From contig BROI01000001.1 in NCBI GenBank assembly GCA_027923505.1, positions 576,001-640,000 on the forward strand: a stretch of DNA of 64,000 nt. The letters run 5' to 3'. Below, piece by piece: positions 12,501-22,088 of the stretch. Origin of the DNA: Mayamaea pseudoterrestris. Taxonomy: Eukaryota > Bacillariophyta > Bacillariophyceae > Sellaphorales > Sellaphoraceae. The position numbers and the translations under genes are program-made. Each line of letters opens with the position of its first letter. Positions within the stretch are counted from its first letter, which is position 1. Below the pieces are notes generated by a model that made no database searches, was not told where the DNA came from, and saw nothing but the letters and a program-made list of their open reading frames with translations.

Positions 12501-15287
12501 CAAGTGTGACAGCAAATGTGACTGCATTGTGCCAACAAGCGCAGAAGGAGGCACATTGAATGGTACGTTTATTATTTTGTGCGGAGTACTTTTCCGTCTC
12601 TCCCGACTTACTTCTTACTTGCTTTTACTATAGTCGTTCAAGAGTCAATGATTTCCTCTTCCGACGAGAGCAATGATGCCCCACCATCGCCACCTCCAAT
12701 GGCTAGCAACGAAGAATACAACGACGGTGATGTAGGCCATTCTTGCATTCCTAATTCCGACGGCGTCTCGAATGGTTTTACAGGACGCAATATTGACGGC
12801 GACAGCCACGTGACTGCTGCAAGTGGCGTTCATGATCATCAGGACTTTGACGACATCAGTACCGATAGTGATGGAGAAAGCTATGGCTGGCTCGCGGAGC
12901 CAACACCGCTGTCTGACAGCCCACCGACATCAAATGCAGCAAATGCCTCTGACTCGTCCTTAACCCTACCGATCCATGATGATGGCCGCAGCTCGCCTCT
13001 ATGTACACCTCCCGTCACCTCGGTGTACACCCCCATGGCTGTCCCTAGTGATACCGTAGTGTCTCCGTTGGCGTCTCCTCACATGCCTCAACAGTCGCAT
13101 GGTCACCAGGAAGGAGATTTAATTGCAAGCTATCCGCCGGGAAGTCCACTGCCATCTCAAGCAGGACTTCAACAAACGTTGCAACACAGCTTGCCAACAA
13201 GCCCAACAGACGTGAGTACCGATGGTGCAGTGGAAGAAGCACGAGATCCGTTTCATTCCATTTTGGTTGAATCTATGGACTTGCCGGACCACACTCATGG
13301 ACTTGAGACAGCGGTCATCTATCAAGCGGCATCATCTTTTGTGCCCGCTACTATCAGTGAAGGCGACATGGGTGAAACTCATGACAGCTGCAATGATGTC
13401 ACTGCCGATGATGTTGTCGATGGCCTTTCCGAGCTTGGCAGCGAAGACGAGGACGAAGGAAAAGTCCATGTCGACGGAAACACCATTCCAATGCAATACG
13501 GGTCAATTTTGGATGAGCAGTCAAATTTTGACGAAACAGATCGCCATGAGCTTGCTTCTGCTGTGCATCTGGAGTTTTTTGAACCAATGGTTCAATTCAA
13601 CAGCATTTTGGGTGGTCCTGTCAGCGAAACAAATGGGACGAGTAATGGGGCGTCCGCGAGTGGGCCACCATTGGTTGTTGCAGAGAGTCCAACTGCCAAA
13701 ACTTCTAGCTGGCAAGCCTGTCGCAAGAGCTGTTCAAGTTCCCATCCAGCCACAATGCACATTGTTGATGGCGTCACAGTGCAGCGATCGCGTTCATCGC
13801 GTTCTCTGTCAAGCAGCTGTGCTCCTTCGTTTGAATCAGACGATATCGTTGACACAGCAGCTGCTTCCAGCAACCTGTATTCCAACGAGCGCCAATTGTT
13901 GCCAGGTTCAGCACTAATAGTCTGCAAGAATGACATGAAACTATTCATCGGCACAAATGATGACATGGAAAACAGCATTGCAGCTATCGCTTCGCAGTCT
14001 CCCAAGGCAGATGCAATTGTTTGTCGCGCGAGTCGAAGCCTCTCGCCACAAAGCAAAAACATCCAGTCCCCTTTGCAGCACCGCCGCGTCCAATCATATC
14101 CTATCGCGCTCCAATTGCCTGTCGCACTGAATCTCGAAACTGAGTCTCTGCACACAGAGCCAGAATTGAGCTGTGGGAACAAGCCAGATGTCACAGGATC
14201 GGTCGATACTGAGCACAATCTAATTGGCGACGACGTGGACGATATGGCTGCTGGCAAAGCTAGTATCGAGCATGACTCGGATGCTATTAGTAAAGCAACT
14301 TGTAAGAACTTTGTCGCCGATGGTACAGATCCTGCTGTCCTGGCTGTCATTTCAGACGTTGACGCGTTTACTTCAAAAGTACTACCAGTGGAAGGAGCCT
14401 TTGCTGCAACACATCTTTCCGCAACGGATGAAACTGGTGTTATTGACGGTTCGGATGTCAGTGGTGCAAACTTTGGAGCCGGCCTTCCCACAGTTGCCAA
14501 GGAGAGCGCTCAAGTGAAATCGGTTGCCAATTCGTCCTATGAAGATGGCAATGAACTTGGTGACGACACTGTGGATCTGTCACCGGATCGGCCGGATCGG
14601 CCAACACTTTCACAGACAGGAATGAAGACTTCTCCTGGTCAGAGCACAACCGGTGGAGGTGGTGTTTCCCGAGTCAAGGTAGATGAAGACGTCCCCAATA
14701 TTGATGCTGACACGTCCAATGACGACGACGCTCAAGTCCTCAGCATTGTTAGCATTGTGTCGAACATTGATGGATGCGATGGAAACCTTCAATTCGAGTC
14801 TCGCACTGACACTTCCGACTATATCGGAGACGACGAAAAGGGAGGAGACGAGGGTGTTCAGCCTGACGGTGATGTTCTCATTGAAGTTGACGCTTCCGAA
14901 AGCCACACCAACGGCAATGCCAACTCTGTGCGTGCTACAAGCCAGGCACACGATGAATGCTGTGATGGATTCAAGCCTATAGCTGATCCAATGGAATCGC
15001 TCAAGGTGGAGATGGATAGTGGCACAACTGTTGCTACCAACGTTGATCTTTTAACGATTAATGTTGATGCTGTTACGTCTCACCAGGCAGCTAATGCCGA
15101 GAACCTTTCCGAAGAAGGTAGTAATGCATATGCTGAATTGAACCATGGCACTGGCAGCGGACTTGTGGCAAATGTCAATGGAACTCCTGATTCGCCTCCG
15201 GCGGAAAGCCTCACTGGGTTCTTTGGACAAGTGGCAGGAGAAGTGAGTGAGAAACTCACTGGAACCTTTGGCGGTTGGTTCATGTAA
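9513..15287 (+). CDS. Very large Ser/Asp-rich low-complexity protein, eight exons
   Basis: Exons 9513-9597, 9702-9773, 9874-9942, 10035-10109, 10203-10271, 10382-10417, 10511-12562 and 12634-15287 join in one frame of 1703 aa. All seven introns (71-110 bp) are in phase 1. Six exons are tiny (36-85 nt) and most junctions fall in a glycine codon. Exons 7 and 8 supply residues 136-819 and 820-1703. The protein is rich in Ser, Asp, Thr and Ala with no recognised domain. It includes a 15-residue duplication (SSPARAPQG core, about residues 269-298), an ALSASRA repeat and a basic patch (KEKKQQRLPKGLRSGSQS). A hydrophobic Gly/Phe-rich tail (GFFGQVAGEVSEKLTGTFGGWFM, split across 15218-15284) ends it. 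No transmembrane helix or signal peptide is evident. I infer a mostly disordered protein; its function is unknown. The start is the first ATG of the first spliceable exon and could be wrong. Confidence 0.75.
10909..11055 (+). repeat. In-frame minisatellites inside the Ser-rich gene
   Basis: Two 45-bp units start at 10909 and 10954; they encode the SSPARAPQG repeat of 15 residues each. They are followed by an 18-bp unit (gcattgagcgcatcgcgc) repeated at about 11006-11050, which encodes ALSASR. All unit lengths are multiples of three, so copy-number change keeps the reading frame. Confidence 0.8.
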
Positions 15288-16191
15288 ACAGCTCTTGTAC
15301 TGCTGATCCATTATTCTCCGACAGGCGTAGCATTACTCAGAGAAAGAATACTCTTACCAATTATCCTAAGGATTGATATAAGTTTTTTTCTATAAGAATC
15401 TCATTAGATTGAAAATTATGTAATGTCATTGCGACCTTGCTCTCCGCTTATTGTGGACTGTAGGTTGGAAGTCGAGCTTTCTCAAGACTTTCGTCGACAC
15501 GACATCTCAAGATGGAGCGAAAACGCAAGTACAACGTTATGGTGGATCAGCTGGCCAAGGTATAACGTTGAATGATTGCTGGAGCCTCTGAGGAAAATGG
15601 AACCCTTTCAGTTCATGCACTTGTGCCTACTTGTGTTGGGGCAAATCATTTGTCTGCCACCGGACGAACCATGAGCCACGCCACTTGATTGACTCGGTTT
15701 GTGCTGCTCGCATTGATGGACCCGTCATTCACACTAGAAATCTCCTTTGCCATGTCCAAAAAGGCGCTGGCCCAATGGCAATCAAGTATTGTAAGCGAGA
15801 CAGTGTGTTGCAAATCTTGCATCACATGCCTTGCCTTTGTCGCGCGCAGAAAGTCACACCAGAATCCTTTGTCGTGGTGGCCGAGAGGTGACGCCAAGTC
15901 CATCCTGTTTGCATGCCAACATGGTAGATTTGTTTGTAGTGTAATGTCACTTGTATCGAGCGTCGCGGATATAATAACAAGACTGCGTGACCAAGCCGCT
16001 CAGTTTGTGTGAAGGATGGGATGATCCTGCAGGAACATGAGTCGTCGGATGTGTCGTGAATGTGGCAGCAGCAGTTCCTTCACAGCAGACAGCAGCCGGC
16101 TGTCCGTGTGGTCGATGGCGAGGATGGTGAACGTGAATTTAAGTAGAAGTCGACAGTTGACAACATCATCGATTGGCGGATGGCAGCAGCA

Positions 16192-16322
16192 GTTGCTCGA
16201 ATTGGAGAATCGTCACTGCTCCAGCCGAGGCGCGAGTAGACTCCTTGAGACCAGTGATGTAAGAAAGCTGGAAAGGATTTCTAGCAAGCAGACCCAACCA
16301 CCAGAATGATTCGAGACAAGTA
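16192..16322 (+). repeat. Dispersed repeat, copy 1
   Basis: This block matches 17144-17270 with scattered substitutions and small indels. Shared cores include agtagactcc, aagaaagc.ggaaaggat and agcaagcagacccaaccaccagaat. It lies upstream of a second shared block (16460-16560) that holds a TATA-like element. Confidence 0.7.
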
Positions 16323-16459
16323 GTCTGAACCATCACCATCACAATACAAGAAGTGAGTCGCTGGATCGGCATAAAATTTGATGGGTCGAGTCGTGAGTCG
16401 TGATGGCGGCTCATCGAGACACCATCCGCATCACTCCGGCACTGAATCCTCAACCACAT

Positions 16460-16560
16460 CGATTCATGTCAGACGGACCATCCTTACGACGAGCTGGTCA
16501 TGTTGTATATAGGTGGTAACACAGCAATATAAACTACAAAGGCTTTTACAAAACAATCAA
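16460..16560 (+). repeat. Dispersed TATA-bearing repeat, copy 1
   Basis: This block is related to 18050-18165. Both contain acgagctg, then tgtatata, then a gcagcaatataaactacaaaggctt-like segment (split and varied between copies) and acaatca. The TATA-like box followed by conserved sequence suggests the promoter end of a small mobile element or solo terminal repeat, but no target duplication could be identified. Confidence 0.55.
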
Positions 16561-17143
16561 AACTGATTATCTATCTGTTACAATGTTTGCTAACGCCAAT
16601 TGGCGCATGCCAGCCTGGCCACATTCGTTACACCAATTGCTGACAACACAATCGTAGGCCATGGCAATGAACGTACCGGTAGACATAATGACCACGTTCC
16701 TTCGAAAAGCCAGTCTTGATATCTGCAGAGAGCAGTGGAAATGGGCTGCTGAGGCCATTTGTGATGTAAATTTGCCGCGATCAGCCAAAGCACAGTATCA
16801 TAACATCATGTCGTTCATTGGCCATCACTCGGATGGGTTTTGTGATAGACTCTTAGTGAGAAAGCCCCGGCACCGCGTCAAGGTGGTCTATCTTCGCCAG
16901 GGGAGAAACGTGGGTTCGGCAAGAAGTGTCGAAGGGGACGCGTGATTGATAATTGCAAGCGCTAGTCTCACAGCCTTGAGTTGGAGGCGACAGGTCCGGG
17001 AGCCACTTTCGTAGCTATTACGTAACTGCGCGCAAAACCGTCCGGACGCCTCCCAGCTGTGTGACACCTGCCAACATTTACTTGTCACTTGTCACACCCA
17101 GTTCCGCTCGATCCGTGATCAGAGCCGCCAAATTTATAAGTGC

Positions 17144-17270
17144 TTGCTCGAATAGGTGAATCGTCCAGCCGAGGCCAAAGTAGACTCCGTTCAGACTAAT
17201 GATCTAAGAAAGCCGGAAAGGATTAATCCTAGCAAGCAGACCCAACCACCAGAATCATTCGAACAAGTGT
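17144..17270 (+). repeat. Dispersed repeat, copy 2
   Basis: Second copy of the 16192-16322 block, in the same orientation. It retains the segment agcaagcagacccaaccacc exactly and differs elsewhere by small indels. Confidence 0.7.
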
Positions 17271-17707
17271 GCACCAGCAATCGACGCATGGATTGCGACG
17301 TTGCGACTGGACTATCCCCAATGGACTTTCCCCGATGGACTATACCCAATGGACCCTCCCCTACTCCAAGCCCGAAGAACTCAGAGGTTGCCAGAACCGA
17401 CCGGCTAAGACAAAGGGGTGTGACAGTTGCTTGATGCATAGAGCGCTGACTGTGGATGCCTCCACAAATCAGCACCCTATACCTCCCAAAAAGATCCGAG
17501 TGCACTCAGATTATATTAGAGCTTGGGAGTCTTTCGACGCTGATTTCCGGCAATGTACTTGACTAAGCAACTGTGAGACGATCGATCGCTCGTGATCCGC
17601 ATCGGCAGCAAATTCAACTTACTGTTAGTAACGCGGTATGCGAGAACCGCTGTGACATAGATTAAAAAGAAATCGGCGACGCATCCGCTTCGTCCGGCTT
17701 CATACAT

Positions 17708-18039
17708 CTTGCTTCACTGGATTGGCCATAACTTGCTCATTATACATGCCGCAACAATCAATCTTTTTTCATTGGAATCGTAATTGAATGGACTACAAGC
17801 TGGTTTCAACGCGATCGACCTGGCGACGGTATTTAGGGCTAAAAATGGCATGGCGCGACGGACCTTGCATAGGGATGTTACTTGCTTCACTGGATTGGCC
17901 ATAACTTACTCATTATACATGCCGCAACAATCAATCTTTTTTCAATGGAATCGTAATTGAACGGACTACAAGCTAGTTTCAACGCGATCGACCCAGCGAC
18001 GGTATTTAGGGCTCGAAATGGCATGGCGCGACGGACCAA
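17708..18039. repeat. 173-bp tandem duplication
   Basis: Two direct copies start with cttgcttcactggattgg at 17708 and 17881 (period 173). They differ at roughly ten positions. The second copy ends near the shared gcgacggacc at 18029-18038. Unit size is close to those of the satellites further right, but the sequence is unrelated. Confidence 0.85.
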
Positions 18040-18049
18040 GGTCGATGGA

Positions 18050-18165
18050 CGAAAACGGACCATCATCACCATGACGAGCTGATGTTCATTCTTGCCGGCC
18101 ATGCTGTATATAAAGGCACCGCAGCAGTATAAACTACATAGGCTTATACGAAACAATCATCCAGC
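18050..18165 (+). repeat. Dispersed TATA-bearing repeat, copy 2
   Basis: Second copy of the 16460-16560 block, abutting the 173-bp duplication. It contains tgtatataaagg at about 18107, followed by a conserved tataaactacataggctt segment. Confidence 0.55.
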
Positions 18166-18494
18166 GCACATGCTACAACTTTGTCGATCGGAGCTTGTTT
18201 GCGTTTGTAGGACCGGCACGCAATTGAACGATTCATTGGCGCGCTTCCCTGCCAGCGTCAAATGGAACACATTGCCTCTACTTACGGTCCCACTACAATA
18301 TGCAGCTACCAACACATTGCTCATTATTTAATTCACGCAGCGTTGACGCAAGATGCGGAATTTGTACCATACGAAGGTCGGAAATGGAGGAGGCAGCAAC
18401 TAGAGCGACAAGTTGACGGGTGACGGGCGATGGACTCTTTTGCAGCGAATTACTCACGATCCCATGCCGTTGAGGCCTCTATCATTCATAACTC

Positions 18495-18809
18495 TCATCT
18501 CATCATGGCATGACTATGTGTGATATGATTCAATACTAGTCGCTTTAACGATTCAAGCCTGTCCTCGATGAACTGCTCTTCGATATTGATGCACCAGATG
18601 CTCCTTTGGCTATCGAATTGCGCGTCAATGATTTTGTCATGATCACTTCTGTCTAAACCTGCCTTTGCGCCAGTTTTGAACAAGTCTCTGGCTTTACAAG
18701 CATCACATTTGCCGCGCTTTTCATGGCAATCGACCACTGCAGACTGCAAGGTCAAATAGTACAGTACTACTCATTAACCACGAAAGTCGCCAGCACTAAC
18801 TTTGTACAT
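18495..18809 (-). CDS. Candidate small two-exon gene, unknown function
   Basis: An open stretch from 18743 to the stop at 18495 begins right after a good acceptor (ttgaccttgcag) and reads as plausible protein with a Cys/Lys-rich start (CHEKRGKCDACKARD). An ATG at 18809 gives a three-codon first exon, with a GTTAGT donor at 18800. Splicing the 57-bp intron keeps the frame and yields 85 aa. The cysteine spacing could bind metal, but no family is recognised. The first exon is speculative, and the whole could be a chance open frame. Confidence 0.25.
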
Positions 18810-19198
18810 GTGATACTTTTACACAGTTGTAGAGTGCATTTAACTATTGTGGCGCTGTAAACGCTTTAAAGTAGTCGTCTATCAGGCATGAGTGATTGAA
18901 TCGTTGAATCATCGAGTGACTTAAACTGGCAATGCTCTCCTAGCTAGATTCGCTCTCCTTATGCCTGATCGTTTTCATGACATGTTTTCATTCACGCAAC
19001 TGTCAAAGATTCGAAATAACGGCCAAACGTGACTGCGCGCCCCCATTGCCGCACTTTGCTTCCGCGGTCCAGCAAGCAGCGAGCGATCCTTCGATTGTTT
19101 CCTACCCTCTCGAGCTGCCGCCGCCGCCGCCGCTAATATACCAGATTGACGCTCTTTGCATCACTGTGTAGACGCGTATTATCAAAGTTTGTAACATA

Positions 19199-21841
19199 AT
19201 GCCGCCGCACAAGCGACAGTGCAAGCTCCCCAAGTCTTCGAGCGTAGAAATGCTCGTGCAGCCAGAACCAGCGGCAGAGCAAGCGACCCTGCAGCTGAGC
19301 AAGTCGCAACTAATACACGACAAAAATTGGATGCGTCGCGTCCGTAGATTCAAGATTGCCATGGGTCCAAATAATACATTGGGAAAGAAGGGTTGCTCCG
19401 AAGTTTTATATTGGATTGGCTGTCAGTGTTTTTCTTTCAAACTCGGGCGAATGCCCCTCAGGCGACTGGAGTTGCTGGAGCAAGAAGGATTTGACTGGCC
19501 TCTTGACAAAGTGAATTGGATCGAAATGCTAACAGAATTGACTCAATTCAAGCATGATAACAAGACCTGCAATGTTCCTTTCAATGACGGACACAATTCA
19601 CTTGCCCTTTGGTTGGTTTTGATGCGAGTCAAGAAGGCGGCAGGCAAGCTGCCCATCGCGCACGTCGAGCAGTTAGAAGAGCTTGAAATTGATTGGGACT
19701 GGGTCCCATCGCCTCGAGTCTCTTCGCAAGACATTGGTAAAGACAAAAAGACAAAGTCCAAGAAGCAAGACGACATTGATGACCCTGATCATGTATCTCA
19801 TCACACCCGACGCGAATGGAAGTATTCGCTCAGTTTGCTCACAACCGCCCGGCGTGAAAACAAAGTGATTGGACCGAACCACAAACTGCATCATTGGCAA
19901 ATACGACAGCGCTCCCTATTTCGCATCGGCGATTTGAGTCGCGAGCGACTCGAAGCAATGATTGGCGCAGATTTTGTTTTCATTGCCCGTGGTCAGTCCA
20001 AAAAAGACTTGGAACACCAGGAGGCCATGAGTAAGCAGCTAGTTGCCTATTTTGACGAGCATGGGCATTGCAATGTTCCATTCAATGAGGGAAGCAATGC
20101 CTTGGCGCTCTGGCTCGAATGGTTGCGTATCACAAAGAATGCAGAGACTTTGGAGGAGAGTGTCTTGGACAAGTTGAATGGTCTTGGCGTTCAAATTGAC
20201 TGGAACTGGAGCGATCCCTCGCGTGTCGTCGATATGCAGCAGGAAGATGATGATGAAGACTCCAGCGACGATGAAAAGGAAGAACCAAGCGACTCCAACA
20301 ATGATAGAGGCCATGCCTTGGATACACAGAGTCCAAATGCTTGGGATGGCAAATTTGAAAGTCGCGTGATGGATCTGGAAGTGTATGCTCCTATGGTGGC
20401 CGCTCCGGCTCCTATTGCAGCTCCGACTCAGCGAGCTGCTGCGGATCCAGACGTTGTGGCCGGACTTTTTGCTTTTGGTGGAGCTGCAGCTGCTTCTTCT
20501 TTTGCAGCTCCCAGTGCTGCTCCTTTTATGGCCCCAGTTGTTGCTCATGTGGCGGCCACAGTTCATGGAAATTATGACGGAGATGGAGTGCGTAATGCTG
20601 CACGCCCACATGCGGTGGCTGCACTCGAGCTGGCAATGCACGTTCGCAAACGCAGCATTGAGACGCACAAGACACAAGGGGAGAGCGCGCAGAAAGCTAT
20701 GCATGCCGGAAAAAAGCAGCGCCAAGGAAGTTTTGATGATGGGGCAGAAACCGAAGCCAATGATTCATGGAACGACAAGTACCAGCAGCTGAAAGAGTGT
20801 CAAAACGCTGTAACCTTGGCATTTGAGCTAGTCAAAGGATCGTCTCTTCAACGCTGGTGTGAAACACAGCAGGCCTTGTTTGCACGCCGTGAAGATGGCG
20901 ATTTGGAAGCGCTTTCAGCACAACGATTTCAACGACTCAAAGAGCTAGGCATTTGTTCCAAGCAGAAGGCTCCGCCGTTGCAAAACGCAGGATTTCGCGA
21001 AGCATTGCATCAGCGGTCTGCATTTGCTGCTGCTAGTGGTAGCTTGGGTTTGTTGGAAATGCACAATCAGAATCCTTTCCCTTTGTCGCGCAGCGATGGC
21101 CCTGGCAAAGCGGAGCAGACTGCTATTGCATTGGCATCTGCTAGTTTCAGGTCAGGTTTGCCGGAAATGCTCAATCAGATTCCTTTTCCTTTGTTGGGCA
21201 ACGTTGACCCTATCGACGCGGAGCAGATCACTTTTGCACCTGCGACTGCTAGCGATAGCTTGGGTCTGCCAGAAGCGCTCAATCAGAATCCTTTTACATT
21301 GTCAGGCAACGTTGGCCCTGGCGAAGCAGAGCAGACTGCTTTTGCATTGGCAACTGCTAGTGGTAGCTTGGGTTTGCCGGAAACGCTCAATCAGAATCCA
21401 TTTACTTTGTTGGGCAACATTGTCCCTGGGGAGCAGACTGCTCTTGCATCGGCGACTGCTGACATTCATCGCTCAAATTTAGATTTGCCGGTGCCAATTA
21501 TTTCATTGGTCAATGATGGAAATGTTGACCCAGAAGCGGAGCTGAAAGCCGCCGCCATGGCACATCTCTTTAACGGAGTGCTCCGTAACAGCTTGATCCA
21601 GGAAGCAATGAAAGCTTGGGGTGTTACTTCACCGGAAGATTTTTATTTCTTGTCTCCAGAATTTTTGGCTAGTCCACACCTCATTCAAGGACGAAACAAG
21701 ACGTTACCTCTCTTGCAGCAACTCCGCATTCTCGATTGCATTCGCTGGTCATTTGAGCAAGAAAACCAAGCCATTGAGACATGGTTTAACCTTGATGAGG
21801 CAGCCTTGCTCACCTTCCAGAGGCGCCGGTTTACCTCCTAA
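19199..21841 (+). CDS. HA-module (helicase-associated type) protein, 880 aa
   Basis: A single exon of 880 codons. Residues about 107-167 and 273-337 are two helicase-associated-type modules. Each has an aromatic or charged start, a CNVPFN core (125-130 and 291-296), an ALALWL or SLALWL helix and an ending in IDW.W. Each is preceded by a more degenerate relative (about 43-100 and 207-260), so the N-terminal third looks like a duplicated pair of modules. An acidic stretch follows (about 350-370), then an Ala/Pro-rich linker. Four copies of a 36-residue repeat lie at about 613-755, and a C-terminal region (about 780-880) has no recognised fold. In the family, HA modules occur alone or beside helicase domains, and many diatom proteins carry them; no helicase motif is present here. 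A nucleic-acid-binding role is inference. The gene is convergent with gltD, 247 bp away. Confidence 0.8.
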   Translation: MPPHKRQCKLPKSSSVEMLVQPEPAAEQATLQLSKSQLIHDKNWMRRVRRFKIAMGPNNTLGKKGCSEVLYWIGCQCFSFKLGRMPLRRLELLEQEGFDWPLDKVNWIEMLTELTQFKHDNKTCNVPFNDGHNSLALWLVLMRVKKAAGKLPIAHVEQLEELEIDWDWVPSPRVSSQDIGKDKKTKSKKQDDIDDPDHVSHHTRREWKYSLSLLTTARRENKVIGPNHKLHHWQIRQRSLFRIGDLSRERLEAMIGADFVFIARGQSKKDLEHQEAMSKQLVAYFDEHGHCNVPFNEGSNALALWLEWLRITKNAETLEESVLDKLNGLGVQIDWNWSDPSRVVDMQQEDDDEDSSDDEKEEPSDSNNDRGHALDTQSPNAWDGKFESRVMDLEVYAPMVAAPAPIAAPTQRAAADPDVVAGLFAFGGAAAASSFAAPSAAPFMAPVVAHVAATVHGNYDGDGVRNAARPHAVAALELAMHVRKRSIETHKTQGESAQKAMHAGKKQRQGSFDDGAETEANDSWNDKYQQLKECQNAVTLAFELVKGSSLQRWCETQQALFARREDGDLEALSAQRFQRLKELGICSKQKAPPLQNAGFREALHQRSAFAAASGSLGLLEMHNQNPFPLSRSDGPGKAEQTAIALASASFRSGLPEMLNQIPFPLLGNVDPIDAEQITFAPATASDSLGLPEALNQNPFTLSGNVGPGEAEQTAFALATASGSLGLPETLNQNPFTLLGNIVPGEQTALASATADIHRSNLDLPVPIISLVNDGNVDPEAELKAAAMAHLFNGVLRNSLIQEAMKAWGVTSPEDFYFLSPEFLASPHLIQGRNKTLPLLQQLRILDCIRWSFEQENQAIETWFNLDEAALLTFQRRRFTS
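21039..21470 (+). repeat. 108-bp in-frame tandem repeat, four copies
   Basis: Four units of 36, 36, 36 and 34 residues share the pattern G-L-(P/L)-E-x-x-N-Q-x-P-F-x-L, a Gly/Asp/Pro linker and an EQTA.A.A(T/S)A ending. The third and fourth copies are closest, which suggests recent expansion from the 3' side. Confidence 0.85.
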
Positions 21842-21997
21842 TAACTTTGCTTGACGGTGTAGTACATGCGAGTCGCTCGCTGGCACATGTCCCCGTTTGG
21901 ATCGACGATATAGCAATACGTAAAATGCGTCATGTCATTCGTCGCAAGCTATCGGAAGAAAACGCAAATTCATAATGTAAACTGTTTAACAAATATA

Positions 21998-22003
21998 TTT
22001 ATT
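21998..22003 (-). terminator. AATAAA polyadenylation-type signal of gltD
   Basis: On the minus strand AATAAA begins 86 bp past the gltD stop codon. The unknown gene at 25351-26902 has the same hexamer at nearly the same distance, which supports its use as a cleavage/polyadenylation signal. Confidence 0.5.
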
Positions 22004-22088
22004 ACGCAAGCGTAGGTAAATCATCGACTAAAACAAAAGAGTCCACTTCGTCAGATTTTCGAGCCGCACCGCTTGACTCGCTTAACAA

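Larger units (their letters stand above)
15288..18494. other. Intergenic repeat-bearing region
   Basis: No gene is supported. A first-exon-like start sits at 15512 (ATG, 16 codons, MERKRKYNVMVDQLAK, then gtataa), but the downstream acceptors I tried give only short frames. The stretch contains dispersed duplicated segments (16192-16322 with 17144-17270; 16460-16560 with 18050-18165) and a 173-bp tandem duplication, all listed separately. Confidence 0.4.

Noticed and set aside
13592-14500. 302-codon minus-strand frame
   Set aside because: It is antisense to exon 8 of the Ser-rich gene; Ser-rich codon use often leaves the opposite strand open.
15512-15672. Possible two-exon micro-gene starting MERKRKYNVMVDQLAK
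   Set aside because: A 51-bp intron would join it to only 20 further codons. No family or further exon was found, so it was left as a note in the intergenic entry.
20039-20725. 228-codon minus-strand frame
   Set aside because: It is antisense to the HA-module gene, whose coding sense is clear.
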